Shown in pieces: positions 52,051 through 60,430 of a stretch of DNA of 63,512 nucleotides (the first letter of the stretch is position 1; each line of letters begins with the position of its first letter). The notes beneath the pieces were generated by a model. That model worked only from the letters and a program-made list of their open reading frames with translations. It made no database searches and was not told the origin of the DNA. The stretch is taken from the NCBI GenBank assembly GCA_018334095.1, contig JAGXTE010000054.1, forward strand, positions 1-63,512, read 5' to 3'. Position numbers and translations under genes: made by a program. This DNA is from Nitrosarchaeum sp. Its GTDB lineage: Archaea > Thermoproteota > Nitrososphaeria > Nitrososphaerales > Nitrosopumilaceae.

Positions 52051-52446
52051 TTGTTATTGCCTTTTGATCCCTTGTGTAAAAATATAATTTTCAAAGATGT
52101 CGAAAATTATGAAGATATTAAGGTGGATAAACATCATTATGAGTTATTTTCATCTGTATTTACAGGAATGCGTGGAAAGTATACTCGAATGAGAATAATT
52201 TGTGCAATTACTGAAAACCCAATGAATACACTGAATCTTTCAGAAAAATTAGGGCTGGATTACAAAACAATAAAACACAATATAGATATTTTGGAAAAAA
52301 ATAATTTGATAATGCGAAGAGGTACTGGATATAGTGATATGTTTTTTCCAACGGATCTCATAACTGCCAATTTACCTACGTTATATGCAGTAATTAGAAA
52401 AATAGAAACAAAATTTGATAAACCTGGAAAAAAATATATCGATTAA
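52051..52446 (+). CDS. ArsR-like winged-helix regulator
   Basis: 131 residues. TRMRIICAITENPMNTLNLS then EKLGLDYKTIKHNIDILEKN is an HTH of ArsR/HVO-type, with wing IMRRGTGYSDMFFPTD and a C-terminal helix. TTG start 25 nt after the NDH-2 fusion, so it may be co-transcribed and control this redox gene. Confidence 0.75.
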   Translation: MLLPFDPLCKNIIFKDVENYEDIKVDKHHYELFSSVFTGMRGKYTRMRIICAITENPMNTLNLSEKLGLDYKTIKHNIDILEKNNLIMRRGTGYSDMFFPTDLITANLPTLYAVIRKIETKFDKPGKKYID

Positions 52447-52474
52447 TTATATTCTATTAAAAAAAGCAAATAAT

Positions 52475-52497
52475 CAATTTGGAGATTTTCTTAAATA
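52475..52497 (+). promoter_or_regulatory. TTGGRA-N9-TATA promoter (zinc protein copy 3)
   Basis: CAATTTGGAGATTTTCTTAA then ATA: TTGGA, 9 nt, AAATA. TTG start 24 nt downstream at 52521. Confidence 0.7.
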
Positions 52498-52520
52498 TAT
52501 TTAAAAACTAGAAAAAATTA

Positions 52521-52706
52521 TTGGCGCAGATATGTAAGGGGTTATGTATTAGACTAAAGTCTTCATCCCATACGGACTATGTTAGATTTAGATATAAAGT
52601 AGGACAAAAATTTTGTTCTTGTTGTGCATTATTTTTCCACACTAAAGAATTCACATGTGAATGTTGTAAAACTAGACTTCGCTCAAAACCCAAGAGTAAA
52701 AATTAG
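52521..52706 (+). CDS. CKGIC-type small zinc protein, copy 3
   Basis: 61 residues, MAQICKGLCIRLKSSSHTDY then RFRYKVGQKFCSCCALFFHT and CECCKTRLRSKPKSKN. Very close to the protein at 25371, including TTG start and promoter; related to 17847. Probably a recent duplication. Confidence 0.75.
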   Translation: MAQICKGLCIRLKSSSHTDYVRFRYKVGQKFCSCCALFFHTKEFTCECCKTRLRSKPKSKN

Positions 52707-52775
52707 AATTTTTAATGAGAGTAATTCAAAATAAGTTTCAGTATCATTAATTTTAATGATTAAAAATTATCTTTA

Positions 52776-52797
52776 AATTTGGAGATTTCTTAAAATA
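52776..52797 (+). promoter_or_regulatory. TTGGRA-N9-TATA promoter (36-aa zinc ribbon)
   Basis: AAATTTGGAGATTTCTTAAA then AT: TTGGA, 9 nt, AAATA. ATG at 52819. Confidence 0.65.
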
Positions 52798-52818
52798 GTT
52801 TTTATGATTTGAAAATGT

Positions 52819-52929
52819 ATGAAATACGCAGTATATTGTCCAGAGTGTTTTAAACGTGGATTCAAATCAGAATTAAAATATGATAATTCAAAAACAATAT
52901 GTGTTCAATGCGGTTGGAAATCACAGTAG
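52819..52929 (+). CDS. 36-residue zinc-ribbon protein
   Basis: MKYAVYCPECFKRGFKSELK then KTICVQCGW: CPEC and CVQC pairs 21 residues apart form a minimal zinc ribbon. Leaderless ATG. Function unknown. Confidence 0.65.
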   Translation: MKYAVYCPECFKRGFKSELKYDNSKTICVQCGWKSQ

Positions 52930-53047
52930 TTATTCGGTAAATCAAATTAATTTTAAAATATTATTTATAGAATAATCGGCTAAATTCGTCTATAACTTTT
53001 GAAGCATCTTCTTACTTGAAAAGATATGACTTTATTCTATGAAAATA

Positions 53048-53068
53048 GATTTGGAATAAATGATAAAT
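53048..53068 (+). promoter_or_regulatory. TTGGRA-N9-TATA promoter (tbp)
   Basis: GATTTGGAATAAATGATAAA then T: TTGGA, 9 nt, AAATA. About 31 nt before the TBP ATG. Confidence 0.5.
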
Positions 53069-53098
53069 ATTTCAAAACAAACTAAATCATAATTATTC

Positions 53099-53659
53099 AT
53101 GCCACAAACTAAACCAATCGTAAGTATTGAAAATGTGGTGGCATCAGCTACCATTGACCAAGATTTGGATTTAGATGACATTCAGAAAAAATTTCCAAAA
53201 GTAGAGTATAATCCAGAACAGTTTCCAGGTGCTGTCTTTAGACTTTCAAAACCAAGAACAGCTACTCTGCTATTTAGAACCGGAAAGATGGTTTGTACTG
53301 GTTCAAAATCTGAAGAAATGGCAAAAAATGCGGTAAAAGATGTAGTTGAAGCCCTCAGAAAAGGAAAGATCAAGATAAAAAATGAAGCTATAGTAACCAT
53401 ACAAAATATTGTATCTGCCATAAATCTGGGAGGAAGAATTCATCTTGAAAATCTGGCTAGGATACTACCAAGAAGCATGTATGAGCCTGAACAGTTTCCA
53501 GGAGTAATTCATAGAATGATAGATCCAAAGGTCGTCATACTTATTTTTTCATCAGGCAAGTTGGTTTGTACAGGAGCAAAGACAGCACAGGATGTATATC
53601 GTGCAATAAATTCATTGCATGCAACACTAGAAGAAAAAAACTTGATGAGGTATGAATAG
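53099..53659 (+). CDS. tbp: TATA-box-binding protein TBP
   Basis: 186 residues in two direct repeats: VASATIDQDLDLDDIQKKFP, EYNPEQFPGAVFRLSKPRTA, LLFRTGKMVCTGSKSEEMA; then VSAINLGGRIHLENLARILP, YEPEQFPGVIHRMIDPKVVI, LIFSSGKLVCTGAKTAQDV. Phe pairs for DNA kinking are present. Its promoter belongs to the window's TTGGRA class. Confidence 0.96.
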   Translation: MPQTKPIVSIENVVASATIDQDLDLDDIQKKFPKVEYNPEQFPGAVFRLSKPRTATLLFRTGKMVCTGSKSEEMAKNAVKDVVEALRKGKIKIKNEAIVTIQNIVSAINLGGRIHLENLARILPRSMYEPEQFPGVIHRMIDPKVVILIFSSGKLVCTGAKTAQDVYRAINSLHATLEEKNLMRYE

Positions 53660-53686
53660 TATTCATATCAAAATAGATTAGGCTAA

Positions 53687-53839
53687 CTACCTTACTCTAA
53701 TTCCACAGTAACGAGGTTCCAAGTACGGTTTGAGTTCATGATAACAGATTGGACATTCAATTATTTTATGATCGTTAATGTTTTGATGTAAACACTTGTA
53801 CTCAGAATTTTTATTATTTTCAGAAGTTATTGATTTCAA
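53687..53839 (-). CDS. 50-residue Cys/His protein
   Basis: MKSITSENNKNSEYKCLHQN then HKIIECPICYHELKPYLEP and YCG. CxxC plus flanking Cys/His could bind zinc. The TTG start overlaps the stop of the upstream DUF1348 gene (TTGA), consistent with an operon. Confidence 0.5.
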   Translation of the reverse strand: MKSITSENNKNSEYKCLHQNINDHKIIECPICYHELKPYLEPRYCGIRVR

Positions 53840-54246
53840 TTTTTACCAATTCTCCTTTCTGATTCAAGTATTGGTATGTCATTGGCACTCATGTCACGAC
53901 GATGCATTAAACCAACATCATCAAATTCCCATTGCTCATTCCCATGAGTTCTATACCATTGACCAGTATCAGCATCTTGCCACTCATACTCAAATCTGAC
54001 TGAAATTCGATTCTCAGTAAATGCCCATAGTTCTTTTTCTAGTTGATAATCTAGCTCTTTTTCCCATTTTCTTTTTAAAAATTCAATGATGGATTCTCTT
54101 CCTTTGAAAAACGCAGTCCTGTTTCGCCATTGTGAGTCAATAGAATATCCTTGAGCTACTTTTTCTGGATCTTTGGTGTTCCATGCATCTTGTGCATTCT
54201 GTACTTTTTGTAGTGCAGATTCTTTTGTAAATGGAGGCTTAATCAT
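53836..54246 (-). CDS. DUF1348 (NTF2-like) protein
   Basis: 136 residues, SnoaL/NTF2-like cone fold: ESALQKVQNAQDAWNTKDPE, YSIDSQWRNRTAFFKGRESI, WKELDYQL-type helix, RFEYEWQDADTGQWYRTHGN, MHRRDMSANDIPI. The family is nearly identical in length across bacteria. Function unknown; perhaps an enzyme or stress protein. In operon with SDR and membrane protein. Confidence 0.9.
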   Translation of the reverse strand: MIKPPFTKESALQKVQNAQDAWNTKDPEKVAQGYSIDSQWRNRTAFFKGRESIIEFLKRKWEKELDYQLEKELWAFTENRISVRFEYEWQDADTGQWYRTHGNEQWEFDDVGLMHRRDMSANDIPILESERRIGKN

Positions 54247-54255
54247 ATAATCACA

Positions 54256-55005
54256 TTAATTTCGTCCAGACATAACCCCTCCATCAACATCCCAGATTGC
54301 ACCTGTAATCCAGCTTGCCTTGTCTGATAATAGATAGTCAACTACATTTGCAACATCTTGTGGTGTTCCAATTCTTCCAATTGGATGAAACTTGTTAAAG
54401 GATGACAAAACTTCTTCAACTTTTTCGGGCTCTATGAAGTGATGATATATTGGAGTAATGACTACTGCGGGCGATACTGCATTTACTCGAATATTGTATT
54501 CTGCAAGCTCCATAGCAAGATGCTGTGTTAGCGAATGAAGTCCAGATTTTGCCATTGAGTATGCAGATGATGGTGTGGCCTTGATTGCTTGTTTGCCCCA
54601 CATAGAGCCAATATTGACAATGGATCCTCCATTATTTTTCTTCATGTTTTGAGCTATTGCCTGAGTGATAAAGAAAATACTCTTGTTCAATTCAAGATAA
54701 TTATCATAATCTTGCTTGTTGTGTTCAAGGAATGGTTTTGGGTTAAATGTACCTGCTGCATTAATCAAATAATCAATTTTTTGGGCATTATTTTGTATTT
54801 TTTTAATAAACTCATCTACTTGTTTTTGATCATATAGGTTTACATTTTCAGTACTAACTTTGCCATATGATTCAAGATCTTTTTTTGCCTTCTCTAGTTT
54901 TATTTGATTTTTTGCAATAAGTATAACTTCAATTCCTTTTTGCAAGAGAATCTTTGCAGTCTCTTTTCCTATTCCACTAGACCCTCCTAGTATTATTGCA
55001 TTCAT
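54256..55005 (-). CDS. Short-chain dehydrogenase/reductase
   Basis: 249 residues, classical [43 protein letters not shown] and [12 protein letters not shown] (Ser, Tyr-xxx-Lys), [22 protein letters not shown] end. NAD(P)-dependent oxidoreductase of unknown substrate. Overlaps the upstream membrane gene by 4 nt. Confidence 0.9.
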   Translation of the reverse strand: MNAIILGGSSGIGKETAKILLQKGIEVILIAKNQIKLEKAKKDLESYGKVSTENVNLYDQKQVDEFIKKIQNNAQKIDYLINAAGTFNPKPFLEHNKQDYDNYLELNKSIFFITQAIAQNMKKNNGGSIVNIGSMWGKQAIKATPSSAYSMAKSGLHSLTQHLAMELAEYNIRVNAVSPAVVITPIYHHFIEPEKVEEVLSSFNKFHPIGRIGTPQDVANVVDYLLSDKASWITGAIWDVDGGVMSGRN

Positions 55006-55475
55006 TTTACATAACTCCTTAGAACAAGTCCAATTGCTGTGCCAAAGACAATATGTCTTGACAAAGTCATTAATGCTACTTCAGGGGCAATATTTACTCC
55101 TGCAATTCCTGCTCCTAGTATTGGTAGCATTACAAACCAAACTGCAATGATGTTCTCAATTATGGAAAATATAATTGCATATACTACTATTGGTAATTTT
55201 ATTATTTTCTTGGAAATTGGTAATGCAATATAACCAAACAATAATGCCAAACCAATTCCATTTGCAAAGTGTATTACATGTCCAACTGTTTGAGTGTACT
55301 CTGATTCACCTACTGCTAGACTTCCCAATAGTCCTACAATATCAAGTGGAACTCCAGTAATTGCAATGTCTACATACATAGCCACATCAAATGCAATTGT
55401 TCCAAAAATTCCTGCAATGATGACTAGCACAAATTTTGAGCCTTGTGTTTTTTGTTGTGAAGTTATTTCTTTCAT
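55002..55475 (-). CDS. Four-helix membrane protein upstream of SDR
   Basis: 157 residues, four helices: [78 protein letters not shown]. The H..nGIgLA and [10 protein letters not shown] pattern recalls the membrane proteins at 35380 and 38767. First gene of the SDR/DUF1348 operon. Confidence 0.65.
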   Translation of the reverse strand: MKEITSQQKTQGSKFVLVIIAGIFGTIAFDVAMYVDIAITGVPLDIVGLLGSLAVGESEYTQTVGHVIHFANGIGLALLFGYIALPISKKIIKLPIVVYAIIFSIIENIIAVWFVMLPILGAGIAGVNIAPEVALMTLSRHIVFGTAIGLVLRSYVK

Positions 55476-55516
55476 GCTATTATATAATCAAAATTGATAA
55501 TATTGACGCTGGAAGA

Positions 55517-55609
55517 GAAATTAACTTGAAATTTCCAACTTGGTAGTGATTTTACCCTTATTCAGATATAATTATCTAATTTATTTCCGAATTGGAAATC
55601 CATAAAAAA
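55517..55609. promoter_or_regulatory. Bidirectional control region with palindrome TTTCCGAATTGGAAA
   Basis: The palindrome at 55584-55598 overlaps the TTGGRA promoter of the regulator gene (TTGGA, 9 nt, weak CATAAAA; ATG at 55630). A conserved block at 55517-55557, exactly 67 nt from it, recurs at 57730-57770 upstream of the hydrolase gene. Confidence 0.6.
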
Positions 55610-55629
55610 CAGCATAACCCATACACTCC

Positions 55630-56622
55630 ATGACAGATGAGATTGACAAAATTATATTATCACATCTAGGCAAAAATGCTCGCATATCCTCACAAGATAT
55701 TGCAACAAATTTACAAGATTTGGGCTATACAATTACTGATAGAGCAATCAGACAGAGATTAGCAAGACTAGAAAAAAATGATGTCATATTAGGATACTCT
55801 GCAATTCTAAACCCAAATGTGATTTCAGAAAAGATTAATCGGACTGTACTTTTAAAATTTAAACTTAGTAAAAAAACCGAAGACCTAACCAAATTACTAA
55901 TTAAATATGTAGAAGAATCAAATTTTTGTATTTTTTCTTGCAAACTAAGTGGAGATTTTGATTGGATATGTCATTTTGTGTTTGATTCAATTGAGCAGTA
56001 TGACTTGGAATCAAACAATTTCCTTAATAGATTTAGTGATTTAATTTCTGATGTCCGTTCTTATGATTCAAAGACTATCAAGTCATCTCCATACATGATT
56101 TATGGAGAATCTGAAGGAAAAGAAAAGAAAGCACAAGTATACGATATTTTAAAATCTCTGAAAAAATATGACAACATAAATGACAGATTACAGGCAATTA
56201 CAGATAGTCTTGTAAAATATTTTGATGCGCATTTTGCAAGATTATGGTTTGTGGATAAAGAGGAAAAAAATTTGATTCTAAAGTTTAGTGCAGGAAAATA
56301 CAAAAACATTGATGGAGAGTTTTCTAAAATTTCAATAGATTCGTTGAAAATTGGTCCTGCAGTCAAAACAAAAAAACCAGTTGTAACAAATGACGTTGTA
56401 AATGATCCAAGAATAAGACATCATGATTGGGCTAAAAATGAAAAGCTGAAATCATTTGCAGCGTATCCTCTAATTTACAAGAAAAAATCAATTGCAGTTT
56501 TGGCAATGTTTAGCAAAAAGAAACTTACGCATGTAGATTTTGAGATTTTAGGCATATTTTGTGATCAATTATCCAAAGAACTTGCAGGATTCTTTGAAGC
56601 AAAGGATTTCTTGTCTGAATAA
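55630..56622 (+). CDS. Lrp/AsnC-type HTH + GAF domain regulator
   Basis: 330 residues. N-terminal HTH: DKIILSHLGKNARISSQDIA, ITDRAIRQRLARLEKNDVIL, then a RAM-like region (about 65-160). C-terminal GAF domain (about 180-325): ITDSLVKYFDAHFARLWFVD, GPAVKTKKPVVTNDVVNDPR, FAAYPLIYKKKSIAVLAMF. A small-molecule or redox-sensing regulator; its promoter overlaps a full palindrome, suggesting autoregulation. Confidence 0.82.
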   Translation: MTDEIDKIILSHLGKNARISSQDIATNLQDLGYTITDRAIRQRLARLEKNDVILGYSAILNPNVISEKINRTVLLKFKLSKKTEDLTKLLIKYVEESNFCIFSCKLSGDFDWICHFVFDSIEQYDLESNNFLNRFSDLISDVRSYDSKTIKSSPYMIYGESEGKEKKAQVYDILKSLKKYDNINDRLQAITDSLVKYFDAHFARLWFVDKEEKNLILKFSAGKYKNIDGEFSKISIDSLKIGPAVKTKKPVVTNDVVNDPRIRHHDWAKNEKLKSFAAYPLIYKKKSIAVLAMFSKKKLTHVDFEILGIFCDQLSKELAGFFEAKDFLSE

Positions 56623-56649
56623 AAAAAAAAGAAAGGCCAAATGGCCAAT

Positions 56650-57687
56650 CTATTGTATTGAATTTACAAACTCCCTCATTTGTTTTGCAACAAACTCGAG
56701 GTCTTCTTCCAGTACAAAGTGACCTGTGTTTAGAGTGTATTTTTCTACATTGTCTAAATCACGTTCGTACTGGTGTGCACCAATTTCAGGGAAGATGTAG
56801 TCATTTGCACCCCACACAATTAATGCTGGAGGTTGGTGTTCTCTGAAGGACTCTTGCCATTTAGGATACAATGGGATGTTTGTTCTGTAGTCATATGCCA
56901 TTGCAAGCTGAATTGCAACATTACCTGGTCTGTCTAATCCCGCTTGATCAGTTATCCAATTTGAGGGATCAATTTTACTTGGATTTCGCGTTCCATGTGT
57001 GTACTGAAACTTTGTAGTATCCAGTGCTACCAAATAATGTAATTTGGATTCATTTTCAGGAGTTGGATCATTCCACCAAACTTTCCAGTCATCCCAAAAC
57101 TCTTGAAGACCTTCATCATACGCATTTGCGTTTTGTATGACAAATCCTTGAATCTTTTCTGGATTGTTTTCAAAAAGTCTGAATCCAATTGGCCCACCAT
57201 AGTCCATCATGTAAATGGTGTACTGTTTTAGTCCAAGTTTGTCTGTCAGCTTTTCTATGATCTTGGTCTGATGATCAAATGTGTATTCAAACTCATCTAC
57301 TGGAGGCATTGAGCTTCTTCCATAACCTATCATGTCAGGTGCTATTACATGAAACTCGTCTGCTAATGCTGGCACGAGATTTCTAAACATGTGTGATGAC
57401 GTAGGAAATCCGTGCAACAGTAGGATTGTCGGTGCATCAGAAGGTCCTGCTTCTAAATAAAATACATCTAGACCTTCTATACGCATTGTTTTTTGTTGTA
57501 CTTTAATTGGTTGAACTTCTGAGCATAAAATATCTCCACAGACAACATGTTGTGTGGCTGCCCCGTATTTTTGATTAGGAGTTCCTTGAGATTTTATTGC
57601 CCAAACATCATCAATTAAAGCAGGTGAGAGTGCCATTGTCAATGACAATATTGCAACCAAACCCACGAATGTTGATTTTTGTTTCAT
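56650..57687 (-). CDS. Secreted alpha/beta-hydrolase (epoxide hydrolase/haloalkane dehalogenase type)
   Basis: 345 residues. Signal peptide, then KSQGTPNQKYGAATQHVVCG (signature shared with the protein at 47955). Hydrolase core: LLHGFPTSSHMFRN, DMIGYGRSSMP, nucleophile MMDYGGPIGFRL (Asp, as in dehalogenases and epoxide hydrolases), WGANDYIFP, His in NTGHFVLEED. Extracellular hydrolysis of an unknown substrate. Confidence 0.87.
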   Translation of the reverse strand: MKQKSTFVGLVAILSLTMALSPALIDDVWAIKSQGTPNQKYGAATQHVVCGDILCSEVQPIKVQQKTMRIEGLDVFYLEAGPSDAPTILLLHGFPTSSHMFRNLVPALADEFHVIAPDMIGYGRSSMPPVDEFEYTFDHQTKIIEKLTDKLGLKQYTIYMMDYGGPIGFRLFENNPEKIQGFVIQNANAYDEGLQEFWDDWKVWWNDPTPENESKLHYLVALDTTKFQYTHGTRNPSKIDPSNWITDQAGLDRPGNVAIQLAMAYDYRTNIPLYPKWQESFREHQPPALIVWGANDYIFPEIGAHQYERDLDNVEKYTLNTGHFVLEEDLEFVAKQMREFVNSIQ

Positions 57688-58017
57688 GAATTAACATTAT
57701 AAAAAAACGATAATATTGGCTATGGAAATGAAATTAGCTTAGAATTTCCGATTCGGTAGTACTTTTAGTCTAAATCTGGTCTAAAAATCTATATTATTTC
57801 CAAATTGGAAAATTAATTTTTAGTTTATTTTCAAAGTTCAAATCTTAAATGGCTTGAATCATCCAGAAGGCGATATTATGTGTGGTAGATTCAAAGATTT
57901 AACAAAATTAGAGTGTAAATAAAAAATAAATCATTAAAAAAATAAGACATCCAAATACGGTAGTGCATATACATTAAAATGATAAAAAAATTTGAACCTT
58001 GTTTTAGAAGTTGATAA
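57688..58017. promoter_or_regulatory. Intergenic control region with palindrome TTTCCAAATTGGAAA
   Basis: Holds the promoter of the hydrolase (minus-strand TTTTTTTATAATG), a conserved block at 57730-57770 and the palindrome at 57797-57811, with the same 67-nt spacing as at 55517-55598. The rest is AT-rich; a 14-codon frame starting MCGRF at about 57878 recalls the SRAP N-terminus but stops at once. Confidence 0.55.
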
Positions 58018-58182
58018 TTAAACTATGAACAGATCTTCATTTACTAATTCACATGTGTGATATTTTGGAAGTGTCTTTTTCCCACATTTCATGCAAATCT
58101 CTTGAAATATCATGTGACAGCCAAGACATTTTAGATGATCATATAATGAATTGCCACATCTTCGGCAACTTTCGTCAGGCAT
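58018..58182 (-). CDS. 54-residue zinc-ribbon protein
   Basis: MPDESCRRCGNSLYDHLKCL then GCHMIFQEICMKCGKK: CRRC, CLGC and CMKC pairs plus His, a double zinc-ribbon layout. Leaderless position not clear. Function unknown. Confidence 0.6.
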   Translation of the reverse strand: MPDESCRRCGNSLYDHLKCLGCHMIFQEICMKCGKKTLPKYHTCELVNEDLFIV

Positions 58183-58490
58183 ATCATGTGTTTTGTATAA
58201 TTTAACAAAAACAGATAGTAAATAGAATAAATAAAGTACGGTATTCTAGGATATTATCATAAATCTATGTGATTTATGATTGAGAATAATGTTTACGATA
58301 TTTTAATTTTTTAAATTACGTGATGATGGTTTGTCCAAAAAAATGTCTGGTATGCACTGCTTTACTTTGTGCATATCAAAAGTTTTGAAGAAGAACACAA
58401 AACTCCATTTGGAGTCAGCCAGATTTTTATTTATAATATGTTTAGAAAAAATCAAGAGTAATTCTATTTCCAATATATTTTACAATATCA
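58183..58490. other. Gene-poor stretch
   Basis: AT-rich. Only short overlapping frames are present (for example a 20-codon Cys-rich frame from 58326 and a 30-codon frame in another phase). They may be remnants of a small gene but none can be supported. Confidence 0.4.
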
Positions 58491-58697
58491 TTAAACAATG
58501 GGTTTTAGTAATTGAAATTTTTGAAATTGCGGTTTAAATTCACCAGTTATTGTAATAAATCCACAATTAGAACATTTTCTACCATCAAAAGTTTTTTTCT
58601 CTGCAAGTCTATAGTTTTTTGTTCTTCTTTGTGTACATCCAGTAGGGCAATTTCGTAGTTTTGTTTTGAATTGAGTAGGTAATTTTACTTGTTTCAC
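58491..58697 (-). CDS. 68-residue basic Cys protein
   Basis: MKQVKLPTQFKTKLRNCPTG then CTQRR and RKCSNCGFITITGEF. CPTGC and CSNC pairs suggest a zinc site in a strongly basic protein. 51 nt downstream of the OB-fold/winged-helix gene, likely the same operon. Confidence 0.6.
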   Translation of the reverse strand: MKQVKLPTQFKTKLRNCPTGCTQRRTKNYRLAEKKTFDGRKCSNCGFITITGEFKPQFQKFQLLKPIV

Positions 58698-58748
58698 AAA
58701 GTATTGTTTAATTTTTTGTTAAGAAGTAAGTGGTAATGGTGTAATTAC

Positions 58749-60164
58749 CTAGTATTGCGATACGGTAGAATATCTTTCAAACCCAGATTCATATATTGCT
58801 GAATTCATCAATAGTGAACGAATATTTTTTTCAATATCCACGAAAGGAATTCCCATATTGTCTGAAATTTCTAGGGCGGATTGATCGGGATTATCTCTCA
58901 AATATGTCCAAATACGCCTTTCAGTGATTGACATAGTTGCAGATGCTGGGATCTCATCATATCCCCACAATTCTTGAATTTCCATAACGTTTTCCAAGTT
59001 CTTAATGTAAATTTGAGATGCATTTTCTATCTCATCTGTAGATAATGTATCTAGGGAATTAGAACGACCTATAGATATGGCGAGATTATGAATTGAAAGT
59101 GGTTTACCCTTATGCCCAAGATCTAGAAATTGCTCATTTCCTGTTCTTTTTGAAAACGCATCATAGTCATTTGCAAGTTTTGTGATTTTATTTCTATTAT
59201 GTAAAATACCATGATTAAAAACATCAAGTGAAACAGTTGGTGCTGACAATCTTGTAGCTAAAATAAATTTAGAAATAGATAGATCCACATCATACGATAC
59301 ACGAGTTCTTTCCACATGTTCTTCCAATACAATTGGGTAATCAGACTTTACCATTCCCCTTGCATCAAAATTAAATGGCCCCATGGTATTTTGAAGTAAA
59401 GTAATAGAACATTCATCTGTGTTTTGTGGAATTCTGTCTAATTTTGCATCTACTTTTTTTGGAATGTTTTCTATATTTGCTACATTGTTATCCCAACCAA
59501 ATTTTGGTAAATTTGCTTTAATTCCTAATTCAGGTACTGGAAAAGAAAGAGACTTGTTTTTAGTAAAATCTGCTGGGATAAATCTGTTCAAATCTCTTAG
59601 AAACATATCCAAAGCATTTTTCTTTGAATAACTTGCAAATGTCAACGTGAATCCTCCTGTTCTCTCAGTCATTGTTGTAGGAGAACTAACAAAACTTTGA
59701 GATATCAACGCTTTTGTGGTACCTCGAATATTTCGCCATTTTTCAAATAAAATATCAACAAAATCTTTTGTAGATATGTCAGGTTTTATTTTTCCAAAAT
59801 CCTGCTTTGTTTTGACAATATCTGATACTACCAGAACTTTCTCAAGTTTCTTTTTGAGTATATCCACTTTCCAATTTCCACGTATAGTCGAATATTGATT
59901 TAGATCAGGATAATTTAGTCCATCTTCTACTTTACAAATTATCCTTCCATTTGGTGTAGTTGTTGTAGGCAATAGGAGAAAATATGGTGGTCTACACCAA
60001 GCAACATATCCTGTGATTTCAACATGTTCTTGTTTTCTGGCTTCAGCAAAATGTTGCATCTGGTCTAACTCATATTTTGTAAATTCAATGCCATGTTCTC
60101 TTTCAAAAAATCTTACTGTAGAATACTGATACTTTGGTCTAGGGGCAGGTAAAAATGACATCAT
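58749..60164 (-). CDS. OB-fold-like + winged-helix protein of unknown function
   Basis: 471 residues. An OB-like beta segment at about 48-115 (VEITGYVAWCRPPYFLLLP, GRIICKVEDG, STIRGNWKVDIL) precedes a central domain (SSPTTMTERTGGFTLTFASY) and a C-terminal winged helix (ERRIWTYLRDNPDQSALEIS, FVDIEKNIRSLL). The combination suggests single-strand or duplex DNA binding in replication or repair; no ATPase motif is present. Start codon overlaps the 88-residue gene upstream by one base. Confidence 0.55.
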   Translation of the reverse strand: MMSFLPAPRPKYQYSTVRFFEREHGIEFTKYELDQMQHFAEARKQEHVEITGYVAWCRPPYFLLLPTTTTPNGRIICKVEDGLNYPDLNQYSTIRGNWKVDILKKKLEKVLVVSDIVKTKQDFGKIKPDISTKDFVDILFEKWRNIRGTTKALISQSFVSSPTTMTERTGGFTLTFASYSKKNALDMFLRDLNRFIPADFTKNKSLSFPVPELGIKANLPKFGWDNNVANIENIPKKVDAKLDRIPQNTDECSITLLQNTMGPFNFDARGMVKSDYPIVLEEHVERTRVSYDVDLSISKFILATRLSAPTVSLDVFNHGILHNRNKITKLANDYDAFSKRTGNEQFLDLGHKGKPLSIHNLAISIGRSNSLDTLSTDEIENASQIYIKNLENVMEIQELWGYDEIPASATMSITERRIWTYLRDNPDQSALEISDNMGIPFVDIEKNIRSLLMNSAIYESGFERYSTVSQY

Positions 60165-60430
60165 TATAAATACTCGTCTTCATCTTTAATGACTTCCTCC
60201 TCCTCTTGAATAATCATTTCACCATAAGGGGAACGTTGAATATTTTGTAAAGAGTCAGTTAGTTTTCTTTGAGATTTTATAATTTCAATCAAAGTTGCAG
60301 TATCAAGTTCTTCTAATTGTAAATAATGTAATTCTAACAAGTCCAAGTTCTCAAAATCTTTTTCATCCATAATTCTAATCCATTTTTTATCATAAGTTCC
60401 TGATGTAATGGATCGATCAATTCTATTCAC
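60164..60430 (-). CDS. 88-residue acidic helical protein
   Basis: MNRIDRSITSGTYDKKWIRI then a Leu/Glu-rich helix (NLDLLELHYLQLEELDTATL) and an acidic tail EEEEVIKDEDEYL. Its stop overlaps the start of the OB/winged-helix gene, suggesting a stoichiometric partner. Confidence 0.6.
   Translation of the reverse strand: MNRIDRSITSGTYDKKWIRIMDEKDFENLDLLELHYLQLEELDTATLIEIIKSQRKLTDSLQNIQRSPYGEMIIQEEEEVIKDEDEYL

Noticed and set aside
57878..57922. MCGRF... 14-codon frame as a SRAP (HMCES/YedK) gene
   Set aside because: The frame stops after 14 codons and no SRAP sequence follows in any frame.
58326..58480. 20- to 68-codon frames in the 58.3 kb gap
   Set aside because: Three overlapping short frames in different phases; none has convincing composition or promoter.
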